From Gammaproteobacteria bacterium (lineage in GTDB: Bacteria; Pseudomonadota; Gammaproteobacteria; Xanthomonadales; SZUA-36), in contig JAUIBE010000010.1 of the NCBI GenBank assembly GCA_030428105.1, positions 1-64,000 on the forward strand: a stretch of 64,000 nucleotides of DNA. Direction: 5' to 3'. Position numbers and translations under genes: made by a program. Below the pieces are notes generated by a model. The model was not told the origin of the DNA and did not search any database. It was given only the letters and a program-made list of their open reading frames with translations. The first letter of the stretch is position 1; each line of letters starts with the position of its first letter. Of this stretch, positions 17,278-25,124 are shown piece by piece.

Positions 17278-18858
17278 ATGGGGCAATCTGGAAAGCATGT
17301 CGACAGCAGCCGGTCGTCGTTTTATATGAACGGCGTCCTGGTGGAACCGGATGCCTGGAGGATCTCCGGAAAAAACGTCTCCCGCAGGATCGAGCCTAAA
17401 GTCATGGCTCTGCTGTTGGCCTTGTCAGAGCGGCCCGGCGAGTTGTGGACTCGGGACGAGTTGGTCTCACACATCTGGGCGGGAGCCAGCGCCAGCGACG
17501 AGGTGCTCACGCGCATCGTGTATCAGCTGCGAAAGGCTCTCACCGATATCGCCGCTGATGGCGGCGCAGTCCGCACCGTTTCAAAACAGGGGTATCGACT
17601 GGATGCTGAAATCAGGGCCAGCGAGAATGGGTCCGACGAACCCGTTTCCAGGTCGACGCTCTTCCCACCGTTTTCGGTAGCAGTAATTCCGCTCACCAAT
17701 GTTTCCAGCGGCGGAGACGCGCGGTTTCTTGCAGACGGCCTAACCCGCGACCTGACCACCTTGCTTTCACGTACTCCGCACTTTCGCGTTGCACCACCCA
17801 GTTCAACCCAACATTTTTCCGCGAATGCCTTGAATCCTGCCGAGGCAGGCGAGGTGTTGCGCGTTCGGTTTCTCATCACGGGCACACTCGCCAGGAGCGG
17901 GGATTCCGTGAGAATTCGTGTTGAACTCACTGACACCGCCGATGAGGCCTTGCTGTGGGCGGAAAAGTACGACGCCCGATTGGACCATTTTTATGAGGTC
18001 CAGGAGGAGGTGGTCTGCAGCATATCGACTGCAATTGCCACCAAGGTTGATTTGACCCAGCCCGTTCGGGTGCGACGCACAGGGCGTTTCAATTTGTCGG
18101 CCTACGAACGGGTCCAGGCGGCTGAGTCTCTGCGTTTAAACTATGGGCGGAAGAATGCACTGAAGATCGTCGAGATGCTCCAGGAAGCGTTGGAAATTGA
18201 GCCCGATGACCCGGTTACGCGCGCCGCGCTTGCTGTGCAATTGAGCCAGAATGTGGTCAGCCAATGGGCGGAGGAGCCGAAAGATACAATTGCCCGTGCC
18301 GATGCACTGATCGCGGATGCGCTCGCGGCCGCACCCACAGACCCGGAGGTGCTGGCTGCCGCAGGAATTGTCGCGACCATGTTCCACCGGCCCGACGACG
18401 CCATCCGCCACCTGGAGGTTGCCGCCAAGCGTAATCCTAACGATGCGCATGCCCTGGCAGTGCTCGGCTGGCAGCAGTGCCTGCGTCATTCAGACCGTGG
18501 TGGCATCCACCTGATCGAAACTGCCGAGACACGTGCTCCGCATCATCCACGCTTTGGCCTTTGGGCCACCTACCGTGCCACGGCGCACCTGTTCATGCTG
18601 GATTATGCCGAGGGTTTGCGGGGCGGCAAGCAGGCGGTCGAGCGTACCCCCAATTACTATCAGCCCCGCCTGACCTGCGCCTGGGCTTACACCGGGCTCG
18701 GGGACGGCGAGTCAGCCAAACGTGAAATCGTGCGTGCACGCGAACAGGAAGGCGAGGACATCCTGGAAAAATTCATCCAGGAGATGCGCCGCTGGTCAGG
18801 AAACTCTCCCAACAAGGAGGACTGCTGGGCTGTCCTTGAAGAACTGCGAATAAAATAA
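17278..18858 (+). CDS. Winged-helix transcription regulator with TolB-like and TPR domains
   Basis: The N-terminal OmpR/CadC-type winged helix spans about 17-110 (IEPKVMALLLALSERPGELW, DEVLTRIVYQLRKAL, VRTVSKQGYRLD). A TolB-like/adenylate-cyclase-associated domain follows at about 133-240 (SVAVIPLTNVSSGGDARFLA). TPR-type helices continue to 526 (LEIEPDDPVTRAALA, AAAPTDPEVLAAAG, AKRNPNDAHALAVLG). Unlike CadC/ToxR there is no membrane helix, so it should be soluble. It stands between two divergently oriented secreted-protein genes that share a 29-base upstream site. I infer it controls both and probably itself. Its stop codon lies in a repeat fragment. Confidence 0.9.
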   Translation: MGQSGKHVDSSRSSFYMNGVLVEPDAWRISGKNVSRRIEPKVMALLLALSERPGELWTRDELVSHIWAGASASDEVLTRIVYQLRKALTDIAADGGAVRTVSKQGYRLDAEIRASENGSDEPVSRSTLFPPFSVAVIPLTNVSSGGDARFLADGLTRDLTTLLSRTPHFRVAPPSSTQHFSANALNPAEAGEVLRVRFLITGTLARSGDSVRIRVELTDTADEALLWAEKYDARLDHFYEVQEEVVCSISTAIATKVDLTQPVRVRRTGRFNLSAYERVQAAESLRLNYGRKNALKIVEMLQEALEIEPDDPVTRAALAVQLSQNVVSQWAEEPKDTIARADALIADALAAAPTDPEVLAAAGIVATMFHRPDDAIRHLEVAAKRNPNDAHALAVLGWQQCLRHSDRGGIHLIETAETRAPHHPRFGLWATYRATAHLFMLDYAEGLRGGKQAVERTPNYYQPRLTCAWAYTGLGDGESAKREIVRAREQEGEDILEKFIQEMRRWSGNSPNKEDCWAVLEELRIK

Positions 18859-18873
18859 ACTGTTCCCCGATTC
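18856..18873 (-). repeat. REP family 2 fragment carrying the regulator stop
   Basis: TAAACTGTTCCCCGATT is a right-arm fragment with one or two changes. Its first three bases are the stop codon of the regulator gene. Confidence 0.65.
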
Positions 18874-18882
18874 CCCCATTTT

Positions 18883-18911
18883 CATCATAAAAAAATCATA
18901 TTGTCGTCAGG
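18883..18911 (+). promoter_or_regulatory. Candidate operator upstream of the DUF11/IPTL-CTERM gene
   Basis: CATCAT, seven A, TCATATTG, then TCGTCAGG; 27 of 29 bases match the site at 17217-17245. ATCATA is repeated at 18884 and 18895, 11 bases apart. It lies 60-88 bases before the start of the secreted-protein gene. I infer it binds the winged-helix regulator encoded between the two copies. Confidence 0.7.
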
Positions 18912-18970
18912 TCACGCTTCCGGCCTCTGGCTAGAGTGAGCAAAACTCATCTTGTGGGGGAGACGTGCGC

Positions 18971-21900
18971 GTGGAATCTCGATTGGTGAAAGGCATGATT
19001 GCGGTCCTTTGTTGGGCAATTTCCAGCATGGTAGTGGCCGACACGGAAGGTGTGGGTTCCATGGAAGCGCTTGGCGTCAATGCTCCAGCCGGGTCGATCA
19101 ACGCGACTGAGGGAGGAGATGTTTGTGTTCCCCCGGGGCCTGGAGAAGTGGACCTGCAAGTCACGTCCACTTCAGTGCCGATGCAGGTTGTTGCCGGTTC
19201 CGGGCCGATGAACCTTGTGCACACTGTCGTTTTAACCAATCTTGGGACGGGCACCGCGACCGGCATCGTCCTGAGTCATGCGAGCGCAGTGGCTGCCGGG
19301 GTCGTTCGTAACAGTATGGTGCCGACTGCAGGTACCTTTGACCCCGCCATCTGGAACTGGACCCTTCCTTCGCTCGCCGGTGGCAGTTCAGCCACCCTGA
19401 CCTGGACCTACACGGTTCCATCCGGCGTGGTCCCTGGCCCTGTCTTCATGGGTGTAAACCTAAATCCTTTTATCACTGAAATCGACCAGGCTGACACCTG
19501 TAACACCAACAACACGATGAACGTATTCACCCCGATCCTTCGCGAAGTTGACATCCAGATAGCGGGTGTAGAATCGATCGATCCCGTCGTTTCAGGTTCG
19601 GGTGCGGGCAATCTGACACACTCCTACACGCTCACCAACCTTGGTCCCAGCGACGCCACTGGATTGGCGGCCAGCGGCACTTACACCTTCCCCATTGGCG
19701 TCACTCCAGATTCCGTGTCGCCTTCAGTTGGAACCTGGAGTGGCACCAACCCTGGCACCTGGACAATTGGCAATTTGGTCGCTGGCGGATCGGCCACGCT
19801 AACCATCACCTTTACGGCCGGCAACACCGCCGCGCCGGGCACGGACGTTATCAATTCATCTGTAGGGGTCTCGGCATTGACCGAGCCTGATCCGAATGCT
19901 GGAAACGACCAGGCGAGCGAAGCAACTTCCATCGTGGCGTTGATTGATGTTGCGCTCAGTTCAACAGAATCCATAGACCCGGTGATAGCGGGCAGTGGCG
20001 CAGGCAACCTGACCCAGGTGGTTTCCGTGGTGAACAACGGGCCGGCTGATGCCACCAATTTGGTCATTGCGACAGATCACCTCATTCCCGGTGTCGGAGT
20101 CACGCTGGATTCCGGTGTCCCCTCTGTTGGCACCTGGGATGAACTGTCGCCAGGTTCCTGGAGCATTCCTGCTCTGGCCAGCGGTGCAACAGCAACATTG
20201 ACCATAACCTACACCGTGGCGCCCGATGCTGGCGGCGAGAATGAAATTTCGTTATCGGCCAGCTTTGTTTCGGCAGACCAGATGGATACGGATGCAGGCA
20301 ACAACACGACCTCGGTGACCACTGAAATTGATCGCCAAGCCGAGCTGAGTGTGAGCTGGGCAGAGTCCGTTGATCCGGTTGTGGCTGGCAGTGGCGATTC
20401 GAATCTAATCCACACCCTTACGATCACCAATAACGGCCCGAGTAATGCTACCGGCGTTGAATGGAGCGGAACCATCACCGCGCCGGATGGTGTTGCGTTC
20501 GCGTCGGGACCTTCCCCGCAAGGAGTTAGCGTCGAGCACATTGAAGGCGGGGTCGTTCTTGATATCGGTGGAGTCACATCCGTTATTAACGCGGGTGGAA
20601 GCTATTTTGTCTACATTCCCCTAACTGCTGATTCTTCTGCGCCAGTGGGCACCGATACCATCGTATCTGAAGTGCAAGTCACTGCTTCGCCGGACAATGA
20701 TCCTGATCCTGGCAACAACAGTGCTCAGATTGAAACCTCTATCGAACGCCAGATTGACCTGGCCGTGACCAAGACGGATGACCCTGATCCGGTGGTTGCT
20801 GGTTTTGAAGAAAACGGCCTTGAGTACGTGGTAACGGTGACCAACAACGGCCCGTCCGATGGCGATGCCGTGGTGATTAATGATCCGCAATCTCAGCTCC
20901 CGGCGGGTGTGGTGCTGGAAAGCTGGGTTGAAAGCGCTGGTAGCTATGATGGCACCGATTGGGTGGTTGACCTTGCCAACGGCGCCACCGAGACCTTGAC
21001 CATGAGCGTGACGGTAGGCCCGACTGCCGCGGTTGGTGATGATGCAATTTCCAACACCGCAGCGGTAAGCGGTTCGGGTGGCAATGAGACCATCATCAAC
21101 AGCGGAGACGATTCGCACACCGAAACCACATCTGTCCTGCCAACCACGGCAAGCTGGACCGTATCGAAAGACTTCCTCGATGATTCCGGCGCATCGGTAA
21201 CTGCAAGCCTAAATTGTTCTTCAGGTGACGTGTCCACGCCGGTGCAAGTATTCGAAGGCACGACCGGCGAGCTGACGGTTGAAGGCTTCCTGATGGGACC
21301 ATTCGGCACCACGAGCTGTGAGGTCACAGAAACGCTTCCGCCCGATTACCTGCTTGTCTCAAGTTCTGCAGACTGCGAAGTCGAAGGCTTTGTGCACGAG
21401 GATGCGTTTAACTGCGATTTCGTCAACGCGCCAATCCAGGCGACCTTCCGTGTCACAAAGGATTTCAGCGATGACAACCCGGCGGCCGTGAGGGTTGCGA
21501 TCGAATGCAATACCGGCTTGCCGCTGCAGCAGGAAGCGATGATTTCCGAGTTTGGGGCTCCGTTCGACCAAGTGGACTTCATCGTACGTGATTTCGAGCC
21601 GGGCCAAATTGACTGCGAAGTATTCGAAGCGCCGGTCCCGGGCGGCTACTTGCAGTCTTACGCGGCCAGTGACAATCCGGATTCCCTCTACGGCGATATC
21701 TCCGACGATGAAAACGGCTGTTACTTCGATGCGGTGGAAAGCGGCACTTTCGACTGCGCCATCACCAACACCCTGCTGCCGGTGGATGTCACCGTCAACA
21801 AGCAGTGGATTGACGAGCATCCCGAGTACCTGGCATCGCAGGCGGTAAACATCACCTTGCGCTGTGCGAATGGAGAAATTGAGTTTGGATATGGTTGCGG

Positions 21901-22204
21901 TGGCGATGAGTGTTTAGAGGCTTTCATCGACCCGAACAATCCAGGTGTGTTTTCGGTACTTCCTGGATGGGACGGCACCACTTCGTGCTCGGCGAGCGAA
22001 GAACCGGAAGCCGGCGTCCTGCAAGACATTGGCGACTGTGAATCGATCCCGCTTGAACCCGGAACAGGCGGCGAGTGCACCATCGTCAACACCCGCCTTT
22101 ATGCCGGCATTCCAACCTTGAATCAGTATGGTGTTGCGATACTTGCGTTGTTGATGCTGAGCATCGGGCTATTTTCTCATGCGGCATCGCGCTGGGCGGA
22201 TTGA
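18971..22204 (+). CDS. Giant secreted DUF11-repeat protein with IPTL-CTERM tail
   Basis: GTG at 18971 sits 8 bases after GGGGGAG; another GTG at 18965 is possible but too close to it. A signal peptide (MIAVLCWAISSMVVA) is followed by five DUF11-type beta-sandwich repeats of about 130 residues, recognisable by SIDPVVSGSGAGNLTHSYTL-like starts and LTNNGPSNAT-like signatures. Three Cys-containing VSKDF/VTKDF/VNKQW modules follow (about 735-1045). The tail is IPTLNQYG, a hydrophobic helix and a short basic end, i.e. IPTL-CTERM, with Tyr where Trp is usual. Such tails are processed by exosortase H; no exosortase gene is in the window. The last 28 bases overlap dusB. Confidence 0.88.
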   Translation: MESRLVKGMIAVLCWAISSMVVADTEGVGSMEALGVNAPAGSINATEGGDVCVPPGPGEVDLQVTSTSVPMQVVAGSGPMNLVHTVVLTNLGTGTATGIVLSHASAVAAGVVRNSMVPTAGTFDPAIWNWTLPSLAGGSSATLTWTYTVPSGVVPGPVFMGVNLNPFITEIDQADTCNTNNTMNVFTPILREVDIQIAGVESIDPVVSGSGAGNLTHSYTLTNLGPSDATGLAASGTYTFPIGVTPDSVSPSVGTWSGTNPGTWTIGNLVAGGSATLTITFTAGNTAAPGTDVINSSVGVSALTEPDPNAGNDQASEATSIVALIDVALSSTESIDPVIAGSGAGNLTQVVSVVNNGPADATNLVIATDHLIPGVGVTLDSGVPSVGTWDELSPGSWSIPALASGATATLTITYTVAPDAGGENEISLSASFVSADQMDTDAGNNTTSVTTEIDRQAELSVSWAESVDPVVAGSGDSNLIHTLTITNNGPSNATGVEWSGTITAPDGVAFASGPSPQGVSVEHIEGGVVLDIGGVTSVINAGGSYFVYIPLTADSSAPVGTDTIVSEVQVTASPDNDPDPGNNSAQIETSIERQIDLAVTKTDDPDPVVAGFEENGLEYVVTVTNNGPSDGDAVVINDPQSQLPAGVVLESWVESAGSYDGTDWVVDLANGATETLTMSVTVGPTAAVGDDAISNTAAVSGSGGNETIINSGDDSHTETTSVLPTTASWTVSKDFLDDSGASVTASLNCSSGDVSTPVQVFEGTTGELTVEGFLMGPFGTTSCEVTETLPPDYLLVSSSADCEVEGFVHEDAFNCDFVNAPIQATFRVTKDFSDDNPAAVRVAIECNTGLPLQQEAMISEFGAPFDQVDFIVRDFEPGQIDCEVFEAPVPGGYLQSYAASDNPDSLYGDISDDENGCYFDAVESGTFDCAITNTLLPVDVTVNKQWIDEHPEYLASQAVNITLRCANGEIEFGYGCGGDECLEAFIDPNNPGVFSVLPGWDGTTSCSASEEPEAGVLQDIGDCESIPLEPGTGGECTIVNTRLYAGIPTLNQYGVAILALLMLSIGLFSHAASRWAD

Positions 22205-23157
22205 AAATGACTGTCGATTAATCCCAACTGCTGGTCTGCGTCTTCGACTTTCATCAAGCGGGCCCGCAATGCTTTACCGCCAGGCCGGTCTTTCAGGTAC
22301 CAGCCAATATGTTTGCGCGCCACCCTTACGCCCTGTTGCGGCCCGTAAAACTCATGCAGCGCTCGCAGATGGGCGCAAAGCACACGATGGACTTCCTCGT
22401 TGGCGGGTGGTGGCAGCTCTACGCCGTTTTCGAGATAGGCCTGAACCTCCCGGAATATCCATGGATTTCCCTGGGCGCCCCGGCCAATCATCAGCCCATC
22501 GGCGCCGGTCTCTTCCAGTATCTGCTTCGCCTCGCTTGGGTTCAGAATATCGCCGTTGGCGAAGACAGGAATGTCCACGCTCTCACATATTGCTCGGATC
22601 GTGCGGTATTCAGCCTGGCCCATGAAGCGGTCTGCGCGGGTGCGGCCGTGTACAGCCAGCGCTGCGATCCCCGATTGTTCTGCAATGGCCGCGATTGCAG
22701 GCCCGTTGCGCCGCTCCGGATCCGGCCCGGTGCGGATTTTCAGCGTGACTGGAACATCGACAGCCTGCACAACAGCCTGCAGTATTTCAGCCACCAGGCC
22801 TTCATCCTCAAGCAGGGCGGAGCCGGCCATTCGGTTGCACACTTTCTTCGCCGGGCAGCCCATGTTGATGTCGACGATCTGGGCGCCCTGGTTGACGTTG
22901 TATTGAGCAGCCTCGGCCATCCACTGGGGTTCGCTGCCTGCAATCTGGACCGCGATGGGTTCCGGCTCGCCCTCGTGGTTCGCCCTCAACTGGGATTTTC
23001 TCGTGTTCCTCAGCGCGGGAATGCTCGACAACATTTCCCCCACCACGTACCCGGCGCCGAGTTCGCGGCACAAGCGGCGGAAGGGTAGGTCGGTCACTCC
23101 GGCCATTGGCGCCAGCGCCAGGCGGTTGGGAAGTTCGTAGGGGCCAATGCGAATCAT
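22177..23157 (-). CDS. dusB: tRNA-dihydrouridine synthase B
   Basis: FMN enzyme reducing uridine in the tRNA D-loop. The 326 residues align with DusB from the first residues (IGPYELPNRLALAPMAGVTD) through the catalytic Cys motif DINMGCPAKKV (C101), LKIRTG, ALAVHGRTR, PVFANGDI and LMIGRGAQGNPWIFRE. The usual partner gene fis is not downstream. Instead the 3' end overlaps the convergent giant-protein gene by 28 bases. A small membrane-anchored gene lies 19 bases upstream in the same direction. Confidence 0.95.
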   Translation of the reverse strand: MIRIGPYELPNRLALAPMAGVTDLPFRRLCRELGAGYVVGEMLSSIPALRNTRKSQLRANHEGEPEPIAVQIAGSEPQWMAEAAQYNVNQGAQIVDINMGCPAKKVCNRMAGSALLEDEGLVAEILQAVVQAVDVPVTLKIRTGPDPERRNGPAIAAIAEQSGIAALAVHGRTRADRFMGQAEYRTIRAICESVDIPVFANGDILNPSEAKQILEETGADGLMIGRGAQGNPWIFREVQAYLENGVELPPPANEEVHRVLCAHLRALHEFYGPQQGVRVARKHIGWYLKDRPGGKALRARLMKVEDADQQLGLIDSHFQSAQRDAA

Positions 23158-23176
23158 CAGGGTATAACGGGTTTGA

Positions 23177-23650
23177 TTACTGGTTTTCGGCTCTCAGCTT
23201 CTCGGCATACTCGATAAAGCTACCGTCAAAGTACTTCTTGTTCGGGCTCTGCAGCAGTACGCCAAACCCTGGCGAAAGGATCAGGCCTTCCACCAACGCC
23301 TCGCGGGAGCGCCAGCCAACATCGTGCATCATCTTGCTGTGCTTTTGCAGAAACAGGTTTTCAATATGACGCACTTCGGCGCCAAACATGTAAAAGCCAT
23401 GATTGAGTTCGTCTTCCGTCAAGGCCTCCGGGTTTTCCCGAAACAACGTGCTCACCCGGGCCGACTCCTGGGAACTGGCAAAGTTGAGTAACAGCTTGAT
23501 ATCCAGGGCGGCAATCTCGTGAAAGGTGTTGGCCTGGGTCGCGGCGGTGTTGTCGCGAATCTGGAAGCCCACGAAAATCAGGGAAACGATAATCGCCACC
23601 GCGGAGATGATTTCCGCGATCAGTGCATAGTTTTGTAGCGCGTCATTCAT
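23177..23650 (-). CDS. Small membrane-anchored protein of unknown function
   Basis: A 157-residue protein with one N-terminal helix (IAEIISAVAIIVSLIFVGFQI) followed by 'RDNTAATQANTFHEI' and a helical soluble domain with a His/Glu-rich centre. The opening 'YALIAEIISAVAVIVSLIFVG' type is common in uncharacterised gammaproteobacterial proteins, but no function is known to me. It ends 19 bases before dusB and probably shares its transcript. Confidence 0.75.
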   Translation of the reverse strand: MNDALQNYALIAEIISAVAIIVSLIFVGFQIRDNTAATQANTFHEIAALDIKLLLNFASSQESARVSTLFRENPEALTEDELNHGFYMFGAEVRHIENLFLQKHSKMMHDVGWRSREALVEGLILSPGFGVLLQSPNKKYFDGSFIEYAEKLRAENQ

Positions 23651-23720
23651 GAACTACCTCGGAATTCATCATGTTTACATGGGGCGAAACAGGAGCATTT
23701 TACCTAATTCACCCCGGCTC

Positions 23721-23746
23721 TAATTGAGTAAACTGTCCCCCGAATT
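23721..23746 (-). repeat. REP family 2 unit, single
   Basis: AATTGAGTAAACTGTCCCCC followed by GAATT, a near-perfect right arm. A second short TCCCCCGAT at 23762-23770 lies just before the glycosyltransferase start. Confidence 0.85.
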
Positions 23747-23773
23747 ACCCCAGGCCAACTATCCCCCGATTTT

Positions 23774-25030
23774 ATGAAGCACTTTGTGTTCTGCTGCCTG
23801 GCGCTCACGGGCCATCTGAACCCCATGACTTCCCTGGCCCGATCGGTCGAAAGCAGGGGGCACAGGGTGACATTCCTGGGCGTCCCCGATGCCGGGCCGT
23901 TCGTTGCATCGCAGGGGTTTGGCTTCATGCCGGTTGCGGAAGATGAATTTCCCGTCGGCGCGATCGATGAATTCCAGACTCAACTGGCCGAACTGTCGGG
24001 GCGTGATGGGCTGGAGTTCACCATCGACTGGCTCAAGCGTTCGGCGCAAGCCGTACTCGACGATGGGCCAGAGCGAATGCACCACCTGCGGGCGGATGGG
24101 GTGGTGGCAGACCAGAGCATGAGTGCTGCGGCCTCGATTGCAAAACGCCTCGAAATTCCCTTCGTGACCGCCTCGATCACCCTGGCGCTCCACGAGGAGC
24201 CGAATGTCCCCCCGGTGTTTTTTGACGCCAACTACGACCCGACTCCCGCCGGCCGTAAGCGCAATGCCGAACTCACGCGCCAGTGGGGTGCCTTCAACCA
24301 GCCGATACTCGAAATCTACAACAAGGTTCATGACGCATGGGGGCTTCCTCAGTTAACCTCCCATCGCGACAACGACTCGCAGCTCGCCCAGATCGCGCAG
24401 CAACCTGCTTTTTTTGATTTCCCGCGCCAATCGTTGCCCGCCTGCTTTCACTACACCGGGCCTTTTGTCGGTGACCACTGCCGTATCGAACGCCATGCGC
24501 GGGACGAGGATTTCCCGTGGCACAAACTCGACGGCAGGCCGCTTGTCTACGCCTCGATGGGTACGCTGCAGAACGGCCTGGTCCCTGTGTTCGAGGCAAT
24601 AGCCGCCGCCACGGAAGACCTGGATGTGCAGCTGGTTGTCGCCCTCGGACGCCGTGATGCGCCAATGCTTTCGTTGCCCGGCGATCCGATCGTTGTTCCC
24701 TTTGCACCGCAGCTCGACCTGATCGACGTCGCCGACCTTGTGATCACCCACGCGGGCCTGAATACGGTACTGGAGTCCCTGTCGGCCGGTGTGCCCATGG
24801 TGGCGATCCCGGTTACCAACGACCAGCCCGGCTCCGCCGCGCGCATCGAACACATCGGCGCCGGCGTCAAGGTGCCCCTGCACGAGGCCGACAGCCGGCG
24901 GCTTCGTGCCGCAATCACGACCGTGCTCGATAACCCCCGCTATCGCGAGCGTGCCCGCTGGTGCCAGGCTCAGATCGCAGAAACCGATGGCCTGCGCCTG
25001 GCCACGGACATCATCGAGAAAGCGTTGTAG
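23774..25030 (+). CDS. GT1-family glycosyltransferase, MGT/CrtX-like
   Basis: A 418-residue GT-B fold enzyme of the UDP-glycosyltransferase family. The N-terminal acceptor domain opens FVFCCLALTGHLNPMTSLAR, typical of macrolide/zeaxanthin glycosyltransferases. The C-terminal donor domain has VYASMGTLQNG near 258, VPFAPQLDLID near 312 and THAGLNTVLESLSAGVPMVA with PVTNDQPGSAAR near 325-362. The acceptor may be a carotenoid or other lipid-like molecule; no carotenoid genes are nearby, so this is not assigned. It stands alone between repeat fragments, and its stop is directly followed by TCCCCCGATT. Confidence 0.88.
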   Translation: MKHFVFCCLALTGHLNPMTSLARSVESRGHRVTFLGVPDAGPFVASQGFGFMPVAEDEFPVGAIDEFQTQLAELSGRDGLEFTIDWLKRSAQAVLDDGPERMHHLRADGVVADQSMSAAASIAKRLEIPFVTASITLALHEEPNVPPVFFDANYDPTPAGRKRNAELTRQWGAFNQPILEIYNKVHDAWGLPQLTSHRDNDSQLAQIAQQPAFFDFPRQSLPACFHYTGPFVGDHCRIERHARDEDFPWHKLDGRPLVYASMGTLQNGLVPVFEAIAAATEDLDVQLVVALGRRDAPMLSLPGDPIVVPFAPQLDLIDVADLVITHAGLNTVLESLSAGVPMVAIPVTNDQPGSAARIEHIGAGVKVPLHEADSRRLRAAITTVLDNPRYRERARWCQAQIAETDGLRLATDIIEKAL

Positions 25031-25041
25031 TCCCCCGATTT
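25030..25041 (-). repeat. REP family 2 tail fragment
   Basis: GTCCCCCGATTT begins at the last base of the glycosyltransferase stop codon. Only the outer end of the unit remains. Confidence 0.5.
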
Positions 25042-25056
25042 CAGGAAAATTTCAGC
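25038..25056 (+). promoter_or_regulatory. Candidate regulatory direct repeat
   Basis: ATTTCAG occurs at 25038 and again at 25049, 11 bases apart, 70-90 bases before the secreted beta-helix gene. The related palindrome CTGAAATTTCAG lies upstream of the convergent S9 peptidase-regulator operon. Binding by the regulator encoded at 28318-29289 is a guess. Confidence 0.4.
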
Positions 25057-25124
25057 TTTATTTGAAGTGCGAATCGTAAGCACCCCCTAGCCTTGATGAC
25101 TCGAAACTCAAGGTGGGTGGAGCG

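Noticed and set aside
22204-22230. AAATGACTGTCGATTAATCC as a REP remnant
   Set aside because: It lies in the dusB coding region and the match is too short.
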